A DNA stretch of 64,000 nucleotides, from positions 17,675,383 to 17,739,382 of the forward strand of contig NC_092808.1 in NCBI RefSeq assembly GCF_040954645.1. The letters run 5' to 3'. The position numbers and the translations under genes are program-made. Shown in pieces: positions 15,201 to 24,402 of this stretch. The notes beneath the pieces were generated by a model. That model had not been told where the DNA came from, did no database searches, and was given only the letters and a program-made list of their open reading frames with translations. Each line of letters starts with the position of its first letter. Within the stretch, counting starts at the first letter, position 1. Source of the DNA: Diabrotica undecimpunctata. Lineage: Eukaryota; Arthropoda; Insecta; Coleoptera; Chrysomelidae.

Positions 15201-15321
15201 CAAAGATTACAACAGAGCGAGAGTGTATCTGTCGGACTTAGCGAACAGGAAACAAGTGCCGGTATTCGACAACATCACGAAAGCCGTCGAGTGCGCGATA
15301 GAAAAGTGCAAGAGCAGGTAG
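843..15321 (+). CDS. raw: raw-like protein, C-terminal part, nine exons
   Basis: Exons: 843-952, 1253-1408, 2535-2650, 3841-4052, 4198-4368, 4992-5215, 7767-8046, 9945-10143, 15184-15321. All have AG/GT borders and the phases chain without a break to the TAG at 15319, giving 534 residues; earlier exons lie left of the window. The order is EF-hand-like helices, a nucleoside 2-deoxyribosyltransferase-like domain (CDVFLGGS to ALQCTANIL), a second EF-hand-like block (KLRDIYDSYGGG to FEKFCALMAEF), and a second deoxyribosyltransferase-like domain (DIFLGGSA to the C-terminus). This architecture matches, from memory, the insect Raw family, whose Drosophila member dampens JNK/AP-1 signalling in dorsal closure. 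The gene name is inferred from the domains; the exon model is much surer than the name. Introns are full of transposon remains. Confidence 0.72.
1253..1408 (+). CDS. raw: raw-like exon: end of first EF-hand-like block and basic linker
   Basis: AG at 1251-1252, donor GTAAG at 1409. It encodes VTKMIQCARQCSRRNG, then ADYITFGEFCVFVKEMQ (EF-hand-like 'ITFGEF' strand and helix), then a basic Gln/Pro linker. A small antisense frame over the same bases is a shadow. Confidence 0.8.
2535..2650 (+). CDS. raw: raw-like exon: start of first deoxyribosyltransferase-like domain
   Basis: AG at 2533-2534, donor GTAAGT at 2651, leaves in phase 0. It encodes CDVFLGGSCNPTTWRADTAI then PELQKNGISFYNP. The first beta strand with FLGGS and the following W-R helix match the second domain (DIFLGGSASSLHKWRSEIAI). 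Confidence 0.85.
3070..3123. repeat. (TA)n microsatellite
   Basis: An uninterrupted TA run of about 53 bases in a raw intron, 56 bases before a mariner TIR. Confidence 0.95.
3179..3742 (-). mobile_element. Internally deleted mariner element
   Basis: The ends are inverted repeats (3179-3203 and 3719-3742, core ataagttattagaaaa). The - strand carries the mariner hallmark as DKTWIYHSSPETKGQSKERV (usually D-E-T-W-x-H-H...PE-K-QS), then a C-terminal-like stretch LKSLFRKMY with stops. At about 560 bp it is less than half a full mariner. Non-functional. Confidence 0.7.
3841..4052 (+). CDS. raw: raw-like exon: core of first deoxyribosyltransferase-like domain
   Basis: AG at 3839-3840, donor GTATGT at 4053. 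It encodes VSMWAPELVAQEYDAKQAAS, then VLLFVIDSQTRSTVGMIEVA. The acidic residue in 'STVGMIEVAYLI' sits where the family's catalytic glutamate is expected. This is inferred from the fold pattern, not from an alignment. Confidence 0.87.
4198..4368 (+). CDS. raw: raw-like exon: end of first deoxyribosyltransferase-like domain
   Basis: AG at 4196-4197, donor GTAAG at 4369. It encodes EYRDLVNAQRILLDLVKSKG, then VKVHKNLTTALQCTANIL, the C-terminal helices of domain 1. A polar Ser/Thr/Asn linker to the second EF-like block follows. Confidence 0.85.
4992..5215 (+). CDS. raw: raw-like exon: second EF-hand-like block
   Basis: AG at 4990-4991, donor GTAGC at 5216 (weaker than the others, but the only one that keeps phase with the next exon). 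It encodes KLRDIYDSYGGGMKPANVLE, a long helix, then STVSFEKFCALMAEF, echoing ITFGEFCVFVKEM in exon 2. The frame stays open past the donor by chance. Confidence 0.8.
5965..7700 (-). mobile_element. LTR-retrotransposon remnants with primer-binding-site-like motifs
   Basis: On the - strand, 7405-7423 reads ttggcgcccaacgtgggg, the form of a tRNA primer-binding site. It directly follows an LTR-like end ...tgttaca (the + strand starts tgtaacaatt at 7423). Weaker versions recur at about 7452 (gttgggagctaatgtgtaa) and 7490. Similar gttgggtgccaaaaat and gttgggtctcaaaaat lie at 6246 and 5988, each in a longer diverged repeat (5965-6003 and 6227-6263). About 7200-7400 and 7540-7700 form a diverged inverted repeat around it. 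No gag or pol frame is visible. Family unknown. Confidence 0.5.
6560..6682. repeat. Two-copy direct repeat, period 75
   Basis: cagatacgccactgaacgaatg begins at 6560 and again at 6635. Both copies continue to ccaatcgtt...cggt (6560-6605 and 6635-6682). Intronic, no coding signal. Confidence 0.8.
7767..8046 (+). CDS. raw: raw-like exon: linker and start of second deoxyribosyltransferase-like domain
   Basis: AG at 7765-7766, donor GTAAGT at 8047. A Thr/Asn/Cys-rich linker is followed by PPEEVNDDSVPSSD, then IFLGGSASSLHKWRSEIAIP and HGLKYYNP, which repeat the pattern of the 2535-2650 exon. Confidence 0.85.
8465..8776. repeat. Diverged tandem duplication
   Basis: Elements such as ccgccattttt, tggcataaggaatc / tggcataagaaatc, gactttcataattcaacta / gactgtcatattcaacta and aattaatttacaa appear twice in the same order, about 200 bases apart. 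Confidence 0.6.
8777..8900. repeat. Short tandem repeat, unit about 28 bp
   Basis: Units of the form tttgayataaaacgtgacattta are repeated about four times with drift. They abut the Tc1 transposase fragment at 8930. Confidence 0.75.
8930..9278 (-). pseudogene. Tc1-like transposase, N-terminal DNA-binding fragment
   Basis: Frame on the - strand with a paired-like HTH: VETAQIVALVKDGHTQRQIA, then VQRVLQRFQEKGLLSRRPGS and GRRRITTARDDRFLVFQAL. The two HTH modules and the GRRR/GRPR hook are typical of Tc1 transposases. The DDE catalytic domain is missing. About 115 of the usual 340 residues remain. Confidence 0.8.
9945..10143 (+). CDS. raw: raw-like exon: core of second deoxyribosyltransferase-like domain
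   Basis: AG at 9943-9944, donor GTAAGT at 10144. It encodes DWKKGLDKSKVLLIVITNDT, then RSMTSIILAAFYLGLNKDMV. Against VIDSQTRSTVGMIEVAYLI of domain 1, the catalytic Glu position is hydrophobic here (SIILAA), so this domain looks non-catalytic. Confidence 0.85.
10558..10859 (+). mobile_element. Helitron-like non-autonomous element (candidate)
   Basis: It ends in a short hairpin (cggtacgaagttcgccg) followed by ggtcagCTAG and then T at 10860, the CTRR|T signature of Helitron 3' ends. A possible TC start lies at 10558. No TIR, TSD or RepHel coding is seen. The 5' end is uncertain; the 3' end is the stronger evidence. Confidence 0.45.
11149..12067 (+). mobile_element. 5'-truncated non-LTR retrotransposon with GAAGAAGAAG tail
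   Basis: Flanked by an 11-bp target-site duplication gtgtatcactc (11138-11148 and 12068-12078). It holds a degraded reverse transcriptase with RQG, a CYADDDALIAE active-site region near 11380, then thumb and C-terminal regions, ending GRRSMGRPRKRWCDNLNNL. Several stops and frameshifts. It ends in a GAA-repeat tail rather than poly(A). The 52050-52815 fragment belongs to the same family. Inserted in a raw intron, same strand as the gene. Confidence 0.85.
11489..12023 (+). pseudogene. Reverse transcriptase C-terminal fragments
   Basis: Two frames (11489-11761 and 11799-12023) of the truncated LINE. The first holds FRYLGIDITSYGDVEKEIRQ (the YLG motif after the RT active site). The second ends GRPRKRWCDNL, the conserved C-terminal signature of this LINE group. 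A frameshift lies between them. Confidence 0.8.
12188..12255. repeat. (TA)n microsatellite
   Basis: TA run of about 67 bases, 110 bases past the LINE TSD. The Ile-Tyr reading frame over it is an artefact. Confidence 0.95.
12433..12937. repeat. GC-rich segment bounded by a 19-bp inverted repeat
   Basis: ttttacgtgacaacgtctt (12433-12451) is inverted at 12917-12937. Between them, 12700-12870 is far richer in G+C than its surroundings, with facing gagagaga / tctctctc arms. It looks like an element end or MITE. No TSD was found and no coding is supported. Confidence 0.45.
13855..14320 (-). pseudogene. IS630/Tc1-type DDE transposase, C-terminal part
   Basis: The - strand reads LIKKHKPYYKRYIVDTLLAE, then LRLPPY (stop) PELNPIEKIWALVKNEVEA and an acidic tail MQDLIINVGGDTSESESE. 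'PPY-PELNPIE-IWA' is the third catalytic region of this superfamily. One in-frame stop and one frameshift. The fragment at 54850-55257 is the same type. The N-terminal half is absent. Confidence 0.75.
14632..14883. mobile_element. 252-bp MITE with TTA target duplication
   Basis: The ends are imperfect inverted repeats of about 50 bases (ggtctgcttgccattat... and ...ataatggcaagcggacc). TTA flanks both sides (14629-14631, 14884-14886). A 3-bp TTA duplication is the PIF/Harbinger signature. No coding capacity. Confidence 0.75.
15184..15321 (+). CDS. raw: raw-like terminal exon
   Basis: AG at 15182-15183; it runs to TAG at 15319-15321. It encodes NAVKDYNRARVYLSDLANRK, then VPVFDNITKAVECAIEKCKSR, matching the C-terminal helices of domain 1 (NLTTALQCTANIL). 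It is preceded by a 5-kb intron carrying a LINE, MITE, Helitron-like end and transposase tail. Confidence 0.87.
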   Translation, partial: LTKNAVKDYNRARVYLSDLANRKQVPVFDNITKAVECAIEKCKSR

Positions 15322-15542
15322 AACTCAGTTGGGAAAACGGACCCGAATCGAAAATTTCGCGGTTGTTTCTCAATCTGTCGTTTTCTCTCTGAAAAATTAG
15401 TTATCCTTTGAAGGCTGCTCTCTGTTGGGGAAATGTACCGATTGAAATTACGCTTCATCACGTTGTTAGGTCAGTTTTTTCAAATTACCTACGTAAAAAA
15501 TTGCCCGATGTATAATTTACCTATAGTAAAAAGAACTGTGAT

Positions 15543-16289
15543 AATAAATATTAATGTTTACTTTTAATTTCAAATATTAAAACTCATTCTCAATGCAACT
15601 GTTTATGTAAATTTCTGGAGAAACATGAGTAAGTATCACGCTCAACAGAAACTACTGAGAAAACGACTAGCAGTATTAAAAACTCTTCTAGCAGAAACAA
15701 GCAAGTCATATATATTAGCCACAAATCCAAATTTGTTAAAAAATTACAGAAAAATTTTCAAGTTTACTGAATAAAATGTTTGCATTATTCTTATTTACAC
15801 TTTTAACTCGGTCAACGAATACGTCGTCGTTTACTCTGATATAAATATATTATTTTAGTAATTGTACAACATAATAAGAATATTTAGAGCTTTCCTGTTA
15901 CAAAAATATTTTTTTAAGTAAGTTTTTCACAGTAGGCTGTCCCCATTGAGCGTCCTAGAGGCACGTACTACTTTTTGTTAAAGTTATTGATGATTTTATT
16001 CACGTTTCCTAAAGATATGACATGTTTATTCAATTTCTGTGTCATGTACTAATTCCCAATAAGCTTAATTTGATACATAATGATAGCTGTCGCTTGGGAA
16101 ATAGTACTTTACACAGAAATAATTAATTTTTTATCTACAAAACCAATTTTCCACACTACTTCAACCCAATTCATTAGCTTTTAATAGATCTATTATACAT
16201 CGGGTGTAACTGTATCACAAAAAAACTGACCTAATTTGGTTTTATTTATTTATTCCGAGTGTTTTTATGTAGCATATTTTTGTAATAAA
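15543..16289 (+). promoter_or_regulatory. Candidate polyadenylation signals of the raw-like gene
   Basis: AATAAA occurs at 15543-15548, 15770-15775 and about 16284-16289, downstream of the raw stop. The last is followed by a GT-rich stretch (gttggacttgtctgttgccgg), as at a typical cleavage site. Which one is used cannot be told from sequence. Confidence 0.4.
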
Positions 16290-17053
16290 AGTTGGACTTG
16301 TCTGTTGCCGGTTATGTTTTTGTTAACTACTAAAATTTGATGATGTATTAGAAATTCTAAAAGGTAAATCTTAAGATTGAATTGATAAATTAAGAAACAC
16401 TTTTATTATTTGAATTACCTAATTGTTAATTATAGTTATTGTTAATATTAAAATTACGTGTAAATTGTTACGCACCATATGTCGACAGCTATACTTTTTT
16501 TATTTTATTGAAAGTAAGAAGTAATTTACAAACAAAGGGTCACCTAAAAAATAATCGAAAAAAAATTGTTAGAAAGTGAGTAATTGCCAATTTTTAGTTT
16601 TAATTACAAGTCTTTGCCAGATGATAACCACATACAGAATAATAAATGCAATTTTTAAAGTATAGTCAACTTGATTTTGTTCTTGGTCGTTTCTTAAGTG
16701 CATCTTACAACAAGTACACTGGTCAAGTATTAAATAATTTAATGATTAAGGGAAACTATCCAGTGCCGCCAGTGTTTTACATAATCAAAATCCCTTCATA
16801 CATTCTTCTTAATCTTCTCACCACTGTATGTGTCTTTGGTAGCTCTATAATTAACATTTTCAAAAAATCTGTTGTGTAACCAAGTTGTGGTTATAGGTAT
16901 AATAACATCTCGTTTGAAATCTTAAGACATTCATGAATGTTTTTACTAAATATATTAGCCTGCTTTTATTAATTTTCGTGTTTTTTCAGCGATTGACTGC
17001 ATATTTCCGCGTGGATTAAACATCTACTACTATACCAATTAAGATCCGCGCTG

Positions 17054-17196
17054 TTCGCGTTTGCACAGTTAATCCACGAGGTTTGCGTCTGCGCCATTAA
17101 TCCGTTGGGATTACACCTGCGCAGTGAATCAGCTTGGTTTGCATTTGCGCGCTTAATCCGCGAGATTTGCGTCTGCGCACTCAATCCACGCGTTTT
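17054..17196. repeat. 28-bp minisatellite, five copies
   Basis: Five successive units of the type gtttgcgtctgcgcnnttaa plus tccgcgag. GC-rich and drifting between copies, in AT-rich intergenic DNA. The small - frame across it is repeat-derived. Confidence 0.85.
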
Positions 17197-17749
17197 GGCA
17201 TTTACAAATTCAAAATAAGTATTTTAAACAACAGTTTTTTCTGTTTCACTACAAGGAATGCAAAGTTTTGATTTTGTAAGGTAGCGATAGGCTACGATTT
17301 GGCAAACAGCCTACTTTGTCTCTGTTGCTAAGATATCGTCATTTCAGACTCTTGCTTCGTACTAATAAGTTAAAAAAGCTCCTTTTAGATCTGGGAACTA
17401 ACGATTTTTGTGCGATAGTCGTTGATACAGGCATCTAAGAACTGATTTTGATAAATTTTGTAATAAAAATATGTAATAAGAAAAATATGCAAAAGATTAA
17501 ACGTCATTTTTTACTTATAAACAATATATAAAGGTTAAGACCGGTAAATTATATGGAAAAGTGACACAATTTTACTGAAAAAGCACATAATCCTTTAAAA
17601 TGAGAGTTTGTAAAGTTATTTTTGGTAATTGTTACTTAATTATTGCAAAAATTGCTTCAAAAGTTGTTTTTTTGAAAATTATTAATAACTTTTCAAAAAA
17701 CTTTGATTTTGCCTTAAGTACTGGGATTTTAAGCTTATAAACAAAATAA

Positions 17750-17849
17750 NNNNNNNNNNNNNNNNNNNNNNNNNNNNNNNNNNNNNNNNNNNNNNNNNNN
17801 NNNNNNNNNNNNNNNNNNNNNNNNNNNNNNNNNNNNNNNNNNNNNNNNN
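17750..17849. other. Assembly gap (100 N)
   Basis: Exactly 100 N. The sequence on both sides (17588-17632 and 17851-17891) is nearly the same (taaaatragagtttgtaaag then ttatttttggta), so the gap sits inside a repeat and its true length is unknown. Confidence 1.
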
Positions 17850-18641
17850 ACAATTCTTTAAAATAAGAGTTTGTAAAGTTATTTTTGGTAGTGTTAATAA
17901 ATTCAAATTTATGAAAGTCGCAATATCTCCGGTTCTAATCAACGAAAATTGATTGTTTTTTTTTTAATTCGGGGTACCTCACGGGATAGATCATAAAGGT
18001 GCATTTGGTTAATTTGTGAATTGTTTATTTCATCGAGTAATTTGTATAAAAAATTTAAAATAAGTATTTTACAAAAATTTCACTTTTCTCTTATTATTAG
18101 TACAGAAGGTTATGAAATAATAAGCAACTTAAATATGTATGTATTATAGTTATACAAAATATCTAAAAACAAAAAATTAAAGAAAAATTAACACGTATAG
18201 ATTTGATTTTAAATAAAAAATTAATTTATTGTTAAAAGATATTATTTATAACTATAATACATAAATATTTAAGTTATCTATCATTTCATAACCTTTTCTA
18301 CTTATAATAATAAGAAAAAAGTAAAATTTTACAAAATAAATATTTATTTTAAATTGTTTAAACAAATTACTCGGTCAAATAAACTAATTTAATTTTTATA
18401 ATCCATGCAACAATGTGCCCGGATTTTTTGAAATAGTAAAATCGAGAAATAAAACAAAAAGGACTAACTCGGGTTAAAATTCGTGTAAAAATGCCAACAT
18501 TTCATATAAAAAAATAAAATACCTGCCTATATGTTAGGCGTCTGAGTTGTTTTATATGTTTATAAGCTTAAAATTACAATACTTTTGCAAACCTATTTTA
18601 CAAGGTTTAACATAAATTTTTAATCGTTAATTATAAAATAA

Positions 18642-18846
18642 AACAAGAAAAAAAACTGGAACGAACATGTAAACCGAATGGGACCAGATAGATTAGCGAA
18701 CATCTGTAAAAACAACAAGCCGTATAGCAGAAGACCCGTTGGAAGGCCGCCAAAAAGGTGGAAAGAGAATGTACAGTCAACAACGACTGAAACAGAATAA
18801 GAGGCAGACAAACAGGAGTAATCTTAGTCGCGCGAAGAAGAAGAAG
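18642..18846 (+). mobile_element. 205-bp LINE 3'-end fragment with GAAGAAGAAGAA tail
   Basis: Flanked by a 13-bp TSD aattataaaataa (18629-18641 and 18847-18859). It encodes only the RT C-terminal signature (RRPVGRPPKRWKENVQSTTT) followed by a stop and a GAA tail: an extreme 5' truncation. Confidence 0.85.
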
Positions 18847-19099
18847 AATTATAAAATAAGCCTTTTTCTTCAATTCGACACTTTCAGGATTCCTGTAGAA
18901 TTAATAGTTTACACATAATAAAGTTGTCAATAAAAGCTTTCTGGATAGCTGAATACTTATGATATTGTCCCTATTATTACACGAAATTAAAGTTTTTTAT
19001 GCATTTTTAGACATGTTGATTAATGATTTTCAAAAAATATACATTTGAAGCTATTTTGGCAATATCTAAGCAACAAATCCTTTCTAACCTGAACGTACT

Positions 19100-19684
19100 T
19101 TTGTCAATCAACATGACTTACGTACTTTTCATTGTTCAGGTGTCCAATGCTGATACTTTTTACAAAAATCTAATCTTTTCTCTTCATTGCTTTTGTAAGC
19201 AAGAGCTTTTTGGATGTTTATTTTTGAGTTCTGTGGCAGTTATGGAAGGGTTCAATATTTCTTCACGCCTGATGATGGTGTTAGTCTTAGATGATGGTTT
19301 TTTAGGAGCTCCAGAACAGTTCCTGAAGGCATCGACGCAGTCGACCGTTTCAATTGATACGTTGACTCTCTTGAAACACCAATATTACGTTCTACGGTAA
19401 TTACAGAGTCCCCTTTCTCAAGTACCGTTAAAGCACGAACTTTCTCCTGTTGTGTGAGTTTATTTCGACCCATATTTTTCACTTCAATTTAGAATTTAAC
19501 GATCCCAAACTTTACTGAGTAAATAAAAAGAAGTTTAACACTGAGTACTCGCACAAAGCCAACTGTGTACAGTACAATAAACTAAAGAAACTCAAATGCT
19601 AAACAAGAGCAGACAGAGCGCATCCAATTTTTCTTCGAATTTAGTGATTTATTTGGCAATGCAAAGATTTTTTTGCCGGAACTG
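19100..19684 (-). mobile_element. Tc1-like element, 5' end and transposase N-terminus
   Basis: The right end reads cggaactg followed by TA at 19685 (on the - strand the element starts cagttccggcaaaaaaatct). The - frame from 19482 begins MGRNKLTQQEKVRALTVLEK and continues into an HTH. Later, in other frames, KRLDFCKKYQHWT appears, the linker before the catalytic domain. Truncated at about 19100. Confidence 0.75.
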
Positions 19685-20424
19685 TATATTGTTTATAAGT
19701 AAAAAATGACGTTTAATCTTTTGTATATTTTGTTTGTTACATAGTTTTATCACTAAATGTATCAAAAGCAATTGTTCGATACCTGTGTCAAAGGATTTCA
19801 GGAAAAAGGCTTTTGATTTACAAATTTTTCTGGTCTATTTTCCTCAGCATTTAATAACGAACTAAACTGAATTATTCTCATAAATTACTGGCATAATGAA
19901 ATATATTTGTGAAATAATTCATTAACATTTAAAATATGAAACCTCGGTGACCCTTTCTTATATTTTTAGTATCTTTAGGTTCGCTTTAATTAAAGTTCCT
20001 CTAAACATAATAATGGCGGCTACTTACCTCAGTTAAATCATTTTTTTTATATATATTTAAGTATAGTTGTAACATTTTGTGTTATTGCTGATATTATATG
20101 TATACAAGAGCATCACTGATGATTTTATCAATATTTTGTTCTCGTTGTTTCACACTGTTTATATATACATAATATATACGTAAAATCGTAGGAAAGATAG
20201 CGCGGGAGAATTTAGTATTTAGGAATAATTTATTTCAAAGTATGGAGTTGTCTTTAAGAGTGCAATCAGTTTTGATAGTTCTATTACTTCAGTGAATAGA
20301 GGGATTTTATTCTACGGAATAAGTCCAGTAGTTCTGATGTTTTCTACATTGTTCAAACACTAGGTAAACTCAACATATCCTTTTTATTGTCATTTTACAA
20401 AAAAGTATCAGAAATTTACTTAAA

Positions 20425-20576
20425 TAATAATATAGCACACTAGCCCAGGGGAACCGACAGCTGTACGTGCCCTCCGAAGAACGGCTCGTATCATTTTCAA
20501 TGTAAATGTCGTTGTTGGTGCCGAGATTCTAACTCATGCGCTCTGGCTCAGAAGGCCGCTGAGCTATGGCCGTCCA
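20425..20576 (-). mobile_element. tRNA-derived SINE with 16-bp TSD
   Basis: Target duplication cagaaatttacttaaa at 20409-20424 and 20577-20592. On the - strand the head reads ggacggccatagctcagcgg, with a box A (tagctcagcgg). About 32 bases later agttagaatctcgg resembles box B. The body then runs to an AT-rich end. About 150 bp long. Pol III promoter inferred from the boxes. Confidence 0.82.
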
Positions 20577-20592
20577 CAGAAATTTACTTAAA

Positions 20593-23103
20593 ACCACTGC
20601 CTACAGTCAACTGCAGCCTGAAATTACTTCCATTTTTACGCGGTGTGTACTAACACGTGTATCAACGTAAGGGGAAAAATCACGTGAATAGAATTGCGAT
20701 CTCTGGACGAGACCGAAAACTTTTTACCTCTTATCCCCACCAAACTTTTCATCCACTAAATCATCATTTAGACAAATAAGTATGTAATAAATTTGTTATT
20801 TCTTTAATATATCCAAAAACCAAATTTATGATATGTGGAATTAAAATATAAAACACTCAGAACTACAGGACTATTGCTAGAATGCAATCCATTTTTGAGT
20901 CTATTCATTCGTAGTATGATTCTTCCATTGAAATGTGTACTTAAATCTGTTTTGTTAGGTAGAATTGTAGATAATGTGCATTTATATTATAATTTCGATA
21001 TCCCCAGTCTTCACTAATAGAAAACCTTTAAAATAATATAATCTAACTGTAATTTAACGTTTTCTATTTTATGAGTTCACTGAAGCACTTGTCTTGGGAT
21101 ATTCTTAAATCGAGAAACGCTGGGGTTAGATTAAAAATCAAAATCACCAAGTGCCTATCAAATTATCTGTTGTATCCATTGTATTCACCAGCTAAAATTT
21201 TTGGGGCGTACAGTAAAGCTAGGTATTTTTTATTCAATGACTATTGAGCGTTTTATTGACAAGTTGTGTATGGAAATAGTGTAGATCCAGTATTTTTTGT
21301 TTGTTTTTTATCATTTGTGTAGTTTGTAAGATGAACATTTGATATAGTTGAGTAATCATTACAGGAAACTTTATAAAATTGTGGTAATTTTATGAAATAA
21401 TTATATACATTGTACAGATCAAACGTTTTTAAGGTTTTATTTTAAAAACGTTTCAGCGATGGTTCACAATATGACAGTAAAACAGAATAAGACAGATGTT
21501 GCCTGAAGATCTCTTTTCTTCTCTTTATTCTTTACTATATTGATCATATGATAACACTTTATGATGCAACAACTTTGCAGGTGCTTCTTTAAGTCCCATT
21601 TTAAGCCGTTTAAGCTATTAGTGCACTTTTTTTTTCAATAGAGGGCGCTTTCTCCAACCCTTTTTTTGATAAGGATTGTTGCAATCTAATAGATATTTAC
21701 CTGTATGTTCTCACTTGCTCTCTCTCTCTCTCATTCCCTCTCACCAAGATTTCTAGATAGGAGAGGTTGTCTGGTAACTCTAGACCAATCAAATGCTCGT
21801 ATTTTAAAAGCCGGAACACGTCATCCATACCACAATTTTAAAATTGTTAATGTTTCAATGCTAATAAAAGGTTCAAAAACTTATTTTTGATTCCAGATTT
21901 CATCTGGATCAGGAATTTTGAAGTTGATTTTATATGTAGCTATGCAACAAACGTTACCGCCACTCTTTAAATATTTCATTATAACATACAAAACTTCATA
22001 TAATTGTTATACTTACCTTTATATCACGGCTACGAAAACACTTCACAAGGTCTTATTGTCTTTGTACAGTACCCAAATAAGTATCTAAAGAAAATTCCAC
22101 AATAATATACCCACGTGCGACCATAAACATCTGTTAATATCAATTTCTGTCGTATGGATGACGTATGCATTCCACTTGACCCATATTTGAACTTCAGTGA
22201 CGACTATAACTATAGTTGGAAGTATGGAATAGTGAAGATCTATTTGTATAATTATTATAAATATATGGCATTCTTCCTGGTCCACTTTTGTCGGGAATGT
22301 TTTCTTGAATAGTCAGTTGCACTGTTTTATAATCTATTTATTATTTCCCATATATAATTGAAGTACATTTTGCAGAGGGGAGTGATCTTTCAATGAATGT
22401 CCCAAATATTTGAACCTTTACTTCCTGAAATACTGTCGTTTTAGTTTTATTTTGATGCAATAGCATTATTTCTAGTGCACGACAAAAATAATTAATGAGA
22501 ATATATTAATTATTTATTGTGAAAGCCTAGATTTTTAACTGCTTCAGTATATTTGTATTAAACTCTTATAATTCTTTTCTTTTTTTCCAAAATGTTGACT
22601 TTTCTAACTACATTTTGTTTTGGGTCGAATGAATTTACTTTATTGGTGTGTTCCATCGAGTATGAACATTAGTGTTTATTAAAAATATGGATCTGTTATA
22701 TACACCATCCGCTGGAAATAAGTTAAGAAGGGGAGGGGAGTAAAACTTATTCTCATATGCTCTTCTGTGTCATTTAATAATTTTGTTTTGTTATATTCTT
22801 TTTAACCAAACGTATTAACACGAATTATTTGCACAGTAAAAAACATGTAGGTCGATGACGACAGTTTTCTCATCGATGATGCGAAGTATAAATTGTTGTA
22901 AGAAAATGAAATGAATAAACATGTCAGCGGTTTTTGTTTAAATGAGAAACTCAACTATTCAAATGTCCATCACAAAATGAAATGCTGCTATTTGATATAT
23001 CCGTTACTGCCCACTTGGAACGATGTACGAGACAGTTTTTGTCTTTTCTGGATTGTATTGTACCTGAAAAAATGTATGAAGTTGAATTCTATTTATTGCT
23101 ATA
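20593..23103. other. Intergenic stretch without recognised features
   Basis: AT-rich, with short frames only and no transposase or splice pattern I can defend. A (TC)n run lies at about 21718-21733. 19745-20408 is likewise featureless. Confidence 0.5.
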
Positions 23104-23860
23104 CAGGGTTGTCGTGAAAATGTTTAAAATTTGAGATTATACAGGACCATTTAAGGCATTGGCTTCGATTAGAAAAAAGATGCGTTATATGGCTACAAGT
23201 AAAGCTAATAAATATGACATCGACACCCAAAATTACCTCATTGTCAGGTTATTAAATTCTTTTTCGGTAGTTTACGTTAATTCTTGACCAAATTCACATA
23301 ATATAAATACAATCTATTTCTTCTATCAGACTCTATATATATTTTTTAAACAGTTCTTTAATTTTTTAATAGTTAGAATCTAAAAATCTTATAAAAACAT
23401 TGTTTCTGTGCCTTTTCTTAATTAAATCTCATTTATATTTCTCTCCAAATATATTTTAGGAATAAAACAAAAATTGTAAAATAAACTCTTTTTATTTTCT
23501 TTTCGGCACCCAGCTCGGAAGCTTTCGTTAAAATATACATTTTATGTATGTGTTTTGCCAACACTTTCCGATATGATACGGAAATGTTAATAATAAAACA
23601 CTCCGTGGTTTGTTCACAAGAAATATTTGAAGAAACCTTGAAAAATATGATGAAATGAGTATTTTTATCAGATATAGATATTTCTGTAGCAATTTAGTCT
23701 GCATAACAAATGTTTCTGTATAATTTTTCTAGTCAGCTTGAAACAGGAATGCCATTGGTCCTATAATGATAGTGTGTCGGCTCATGTTTGTATTGATTTG
23801 TTTAAGATGTGAATCGTATGTCCCCTTGTCATTGTTTGTGATATTTTTATGAACGCCCTG
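23104..23860. mobile_element. Candidate non-autonomous DNA element with CAGGG ends
   Basis: TA|cagggttgtcgtgaaaat at the left and a right end whose reverse complement is cagggcgttcataaaaat|TA. This suggests a TA-inserting IS630/Tc1 relative. The terminal repeats are short and imperfect and there is no coding. Confidence 0.4.
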
Positions 23861-24171
23861 TATATTTATACACATAACTAGTATAATAACCGAATCTCAC
23901 AATTACTAATAATTAATAATAAATATAATAATGATGCAGTCAACTAATTAGTATTTAAGTTTGTTTTTGATTGAAAAGAAATAAGAGTTGATCAGGAATA
24001 CAATTTTTTGGCAGCAAAAACCCAGACTCATTTAGTTATATATAACGTTTAGCTAACTTTTAGCACTTACTTTATTGTATTTATTTCTTTTTTTAATGTC
24101 TAATAAAAAGAGAAAATGTTGCAGAATGTGTTTGCTTTATTTCCCTTTACCCGCATGTCATCTACGAGGGT

Positions 24172-24402
24172 TGTCTTTTTAGTTTTGCATATTGCCGCTT
24201 AAAAGGCGTAACCAATAAAACATTCTGACACAAATGTAACCTCAATCTTTTGACATAAATCGACAGTTTCATTGCGATACAACAAGCCGTGTAGATACAG
24301 TGAATTTTTGAAATTAGCAAATCGGTCAAAAATGGTTCTTAGCTGAGAACATTTTTGAGCAATAATTTTTTATAATTTTCGGAGATTAACCCAGCAGCAA
24401 TG
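24172..24402 (+). mobile_element. Mariner 5' end and transposase N-terminus fragment
   Basis: Starts tacgagggttgtctttttag. ATG at 24332 opens MVLS-EHF-AIIFYNFRRLT with stops at the dashes, then QQQ, the usual mariner start. It is cut off at about 24402, where PIF/Harbinger-like sequence begins. Confidence 0.6.

Larger units (their letters stand above)
17430..19745. repeat. Long-range inverted repeat bounding a composite 2.3-kb segment
   Basis: caaaagattaaacgtcattt (about 17489 on) continues to ttacttataaacaatata. It is inverted at about 19686-19735, and weaker similarity extends outward. Inside are a gap-interrupted repeat, an AT-rich stretch, a LINE tail and a Tc1 head. It is probably an older DNA element later invaded; family unknown. 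Confidence 0.6.

Noticed and set aside
19023..19400. 125-residue + strand frame
   Set aside because: Antisense to the Tc1-like transposase fragment and lacking any motif of its own.
22085..23117. Small frames of 66-68 residues
   Set aside because: No motif, no splice pattern, AT-rich composition; chance frames.
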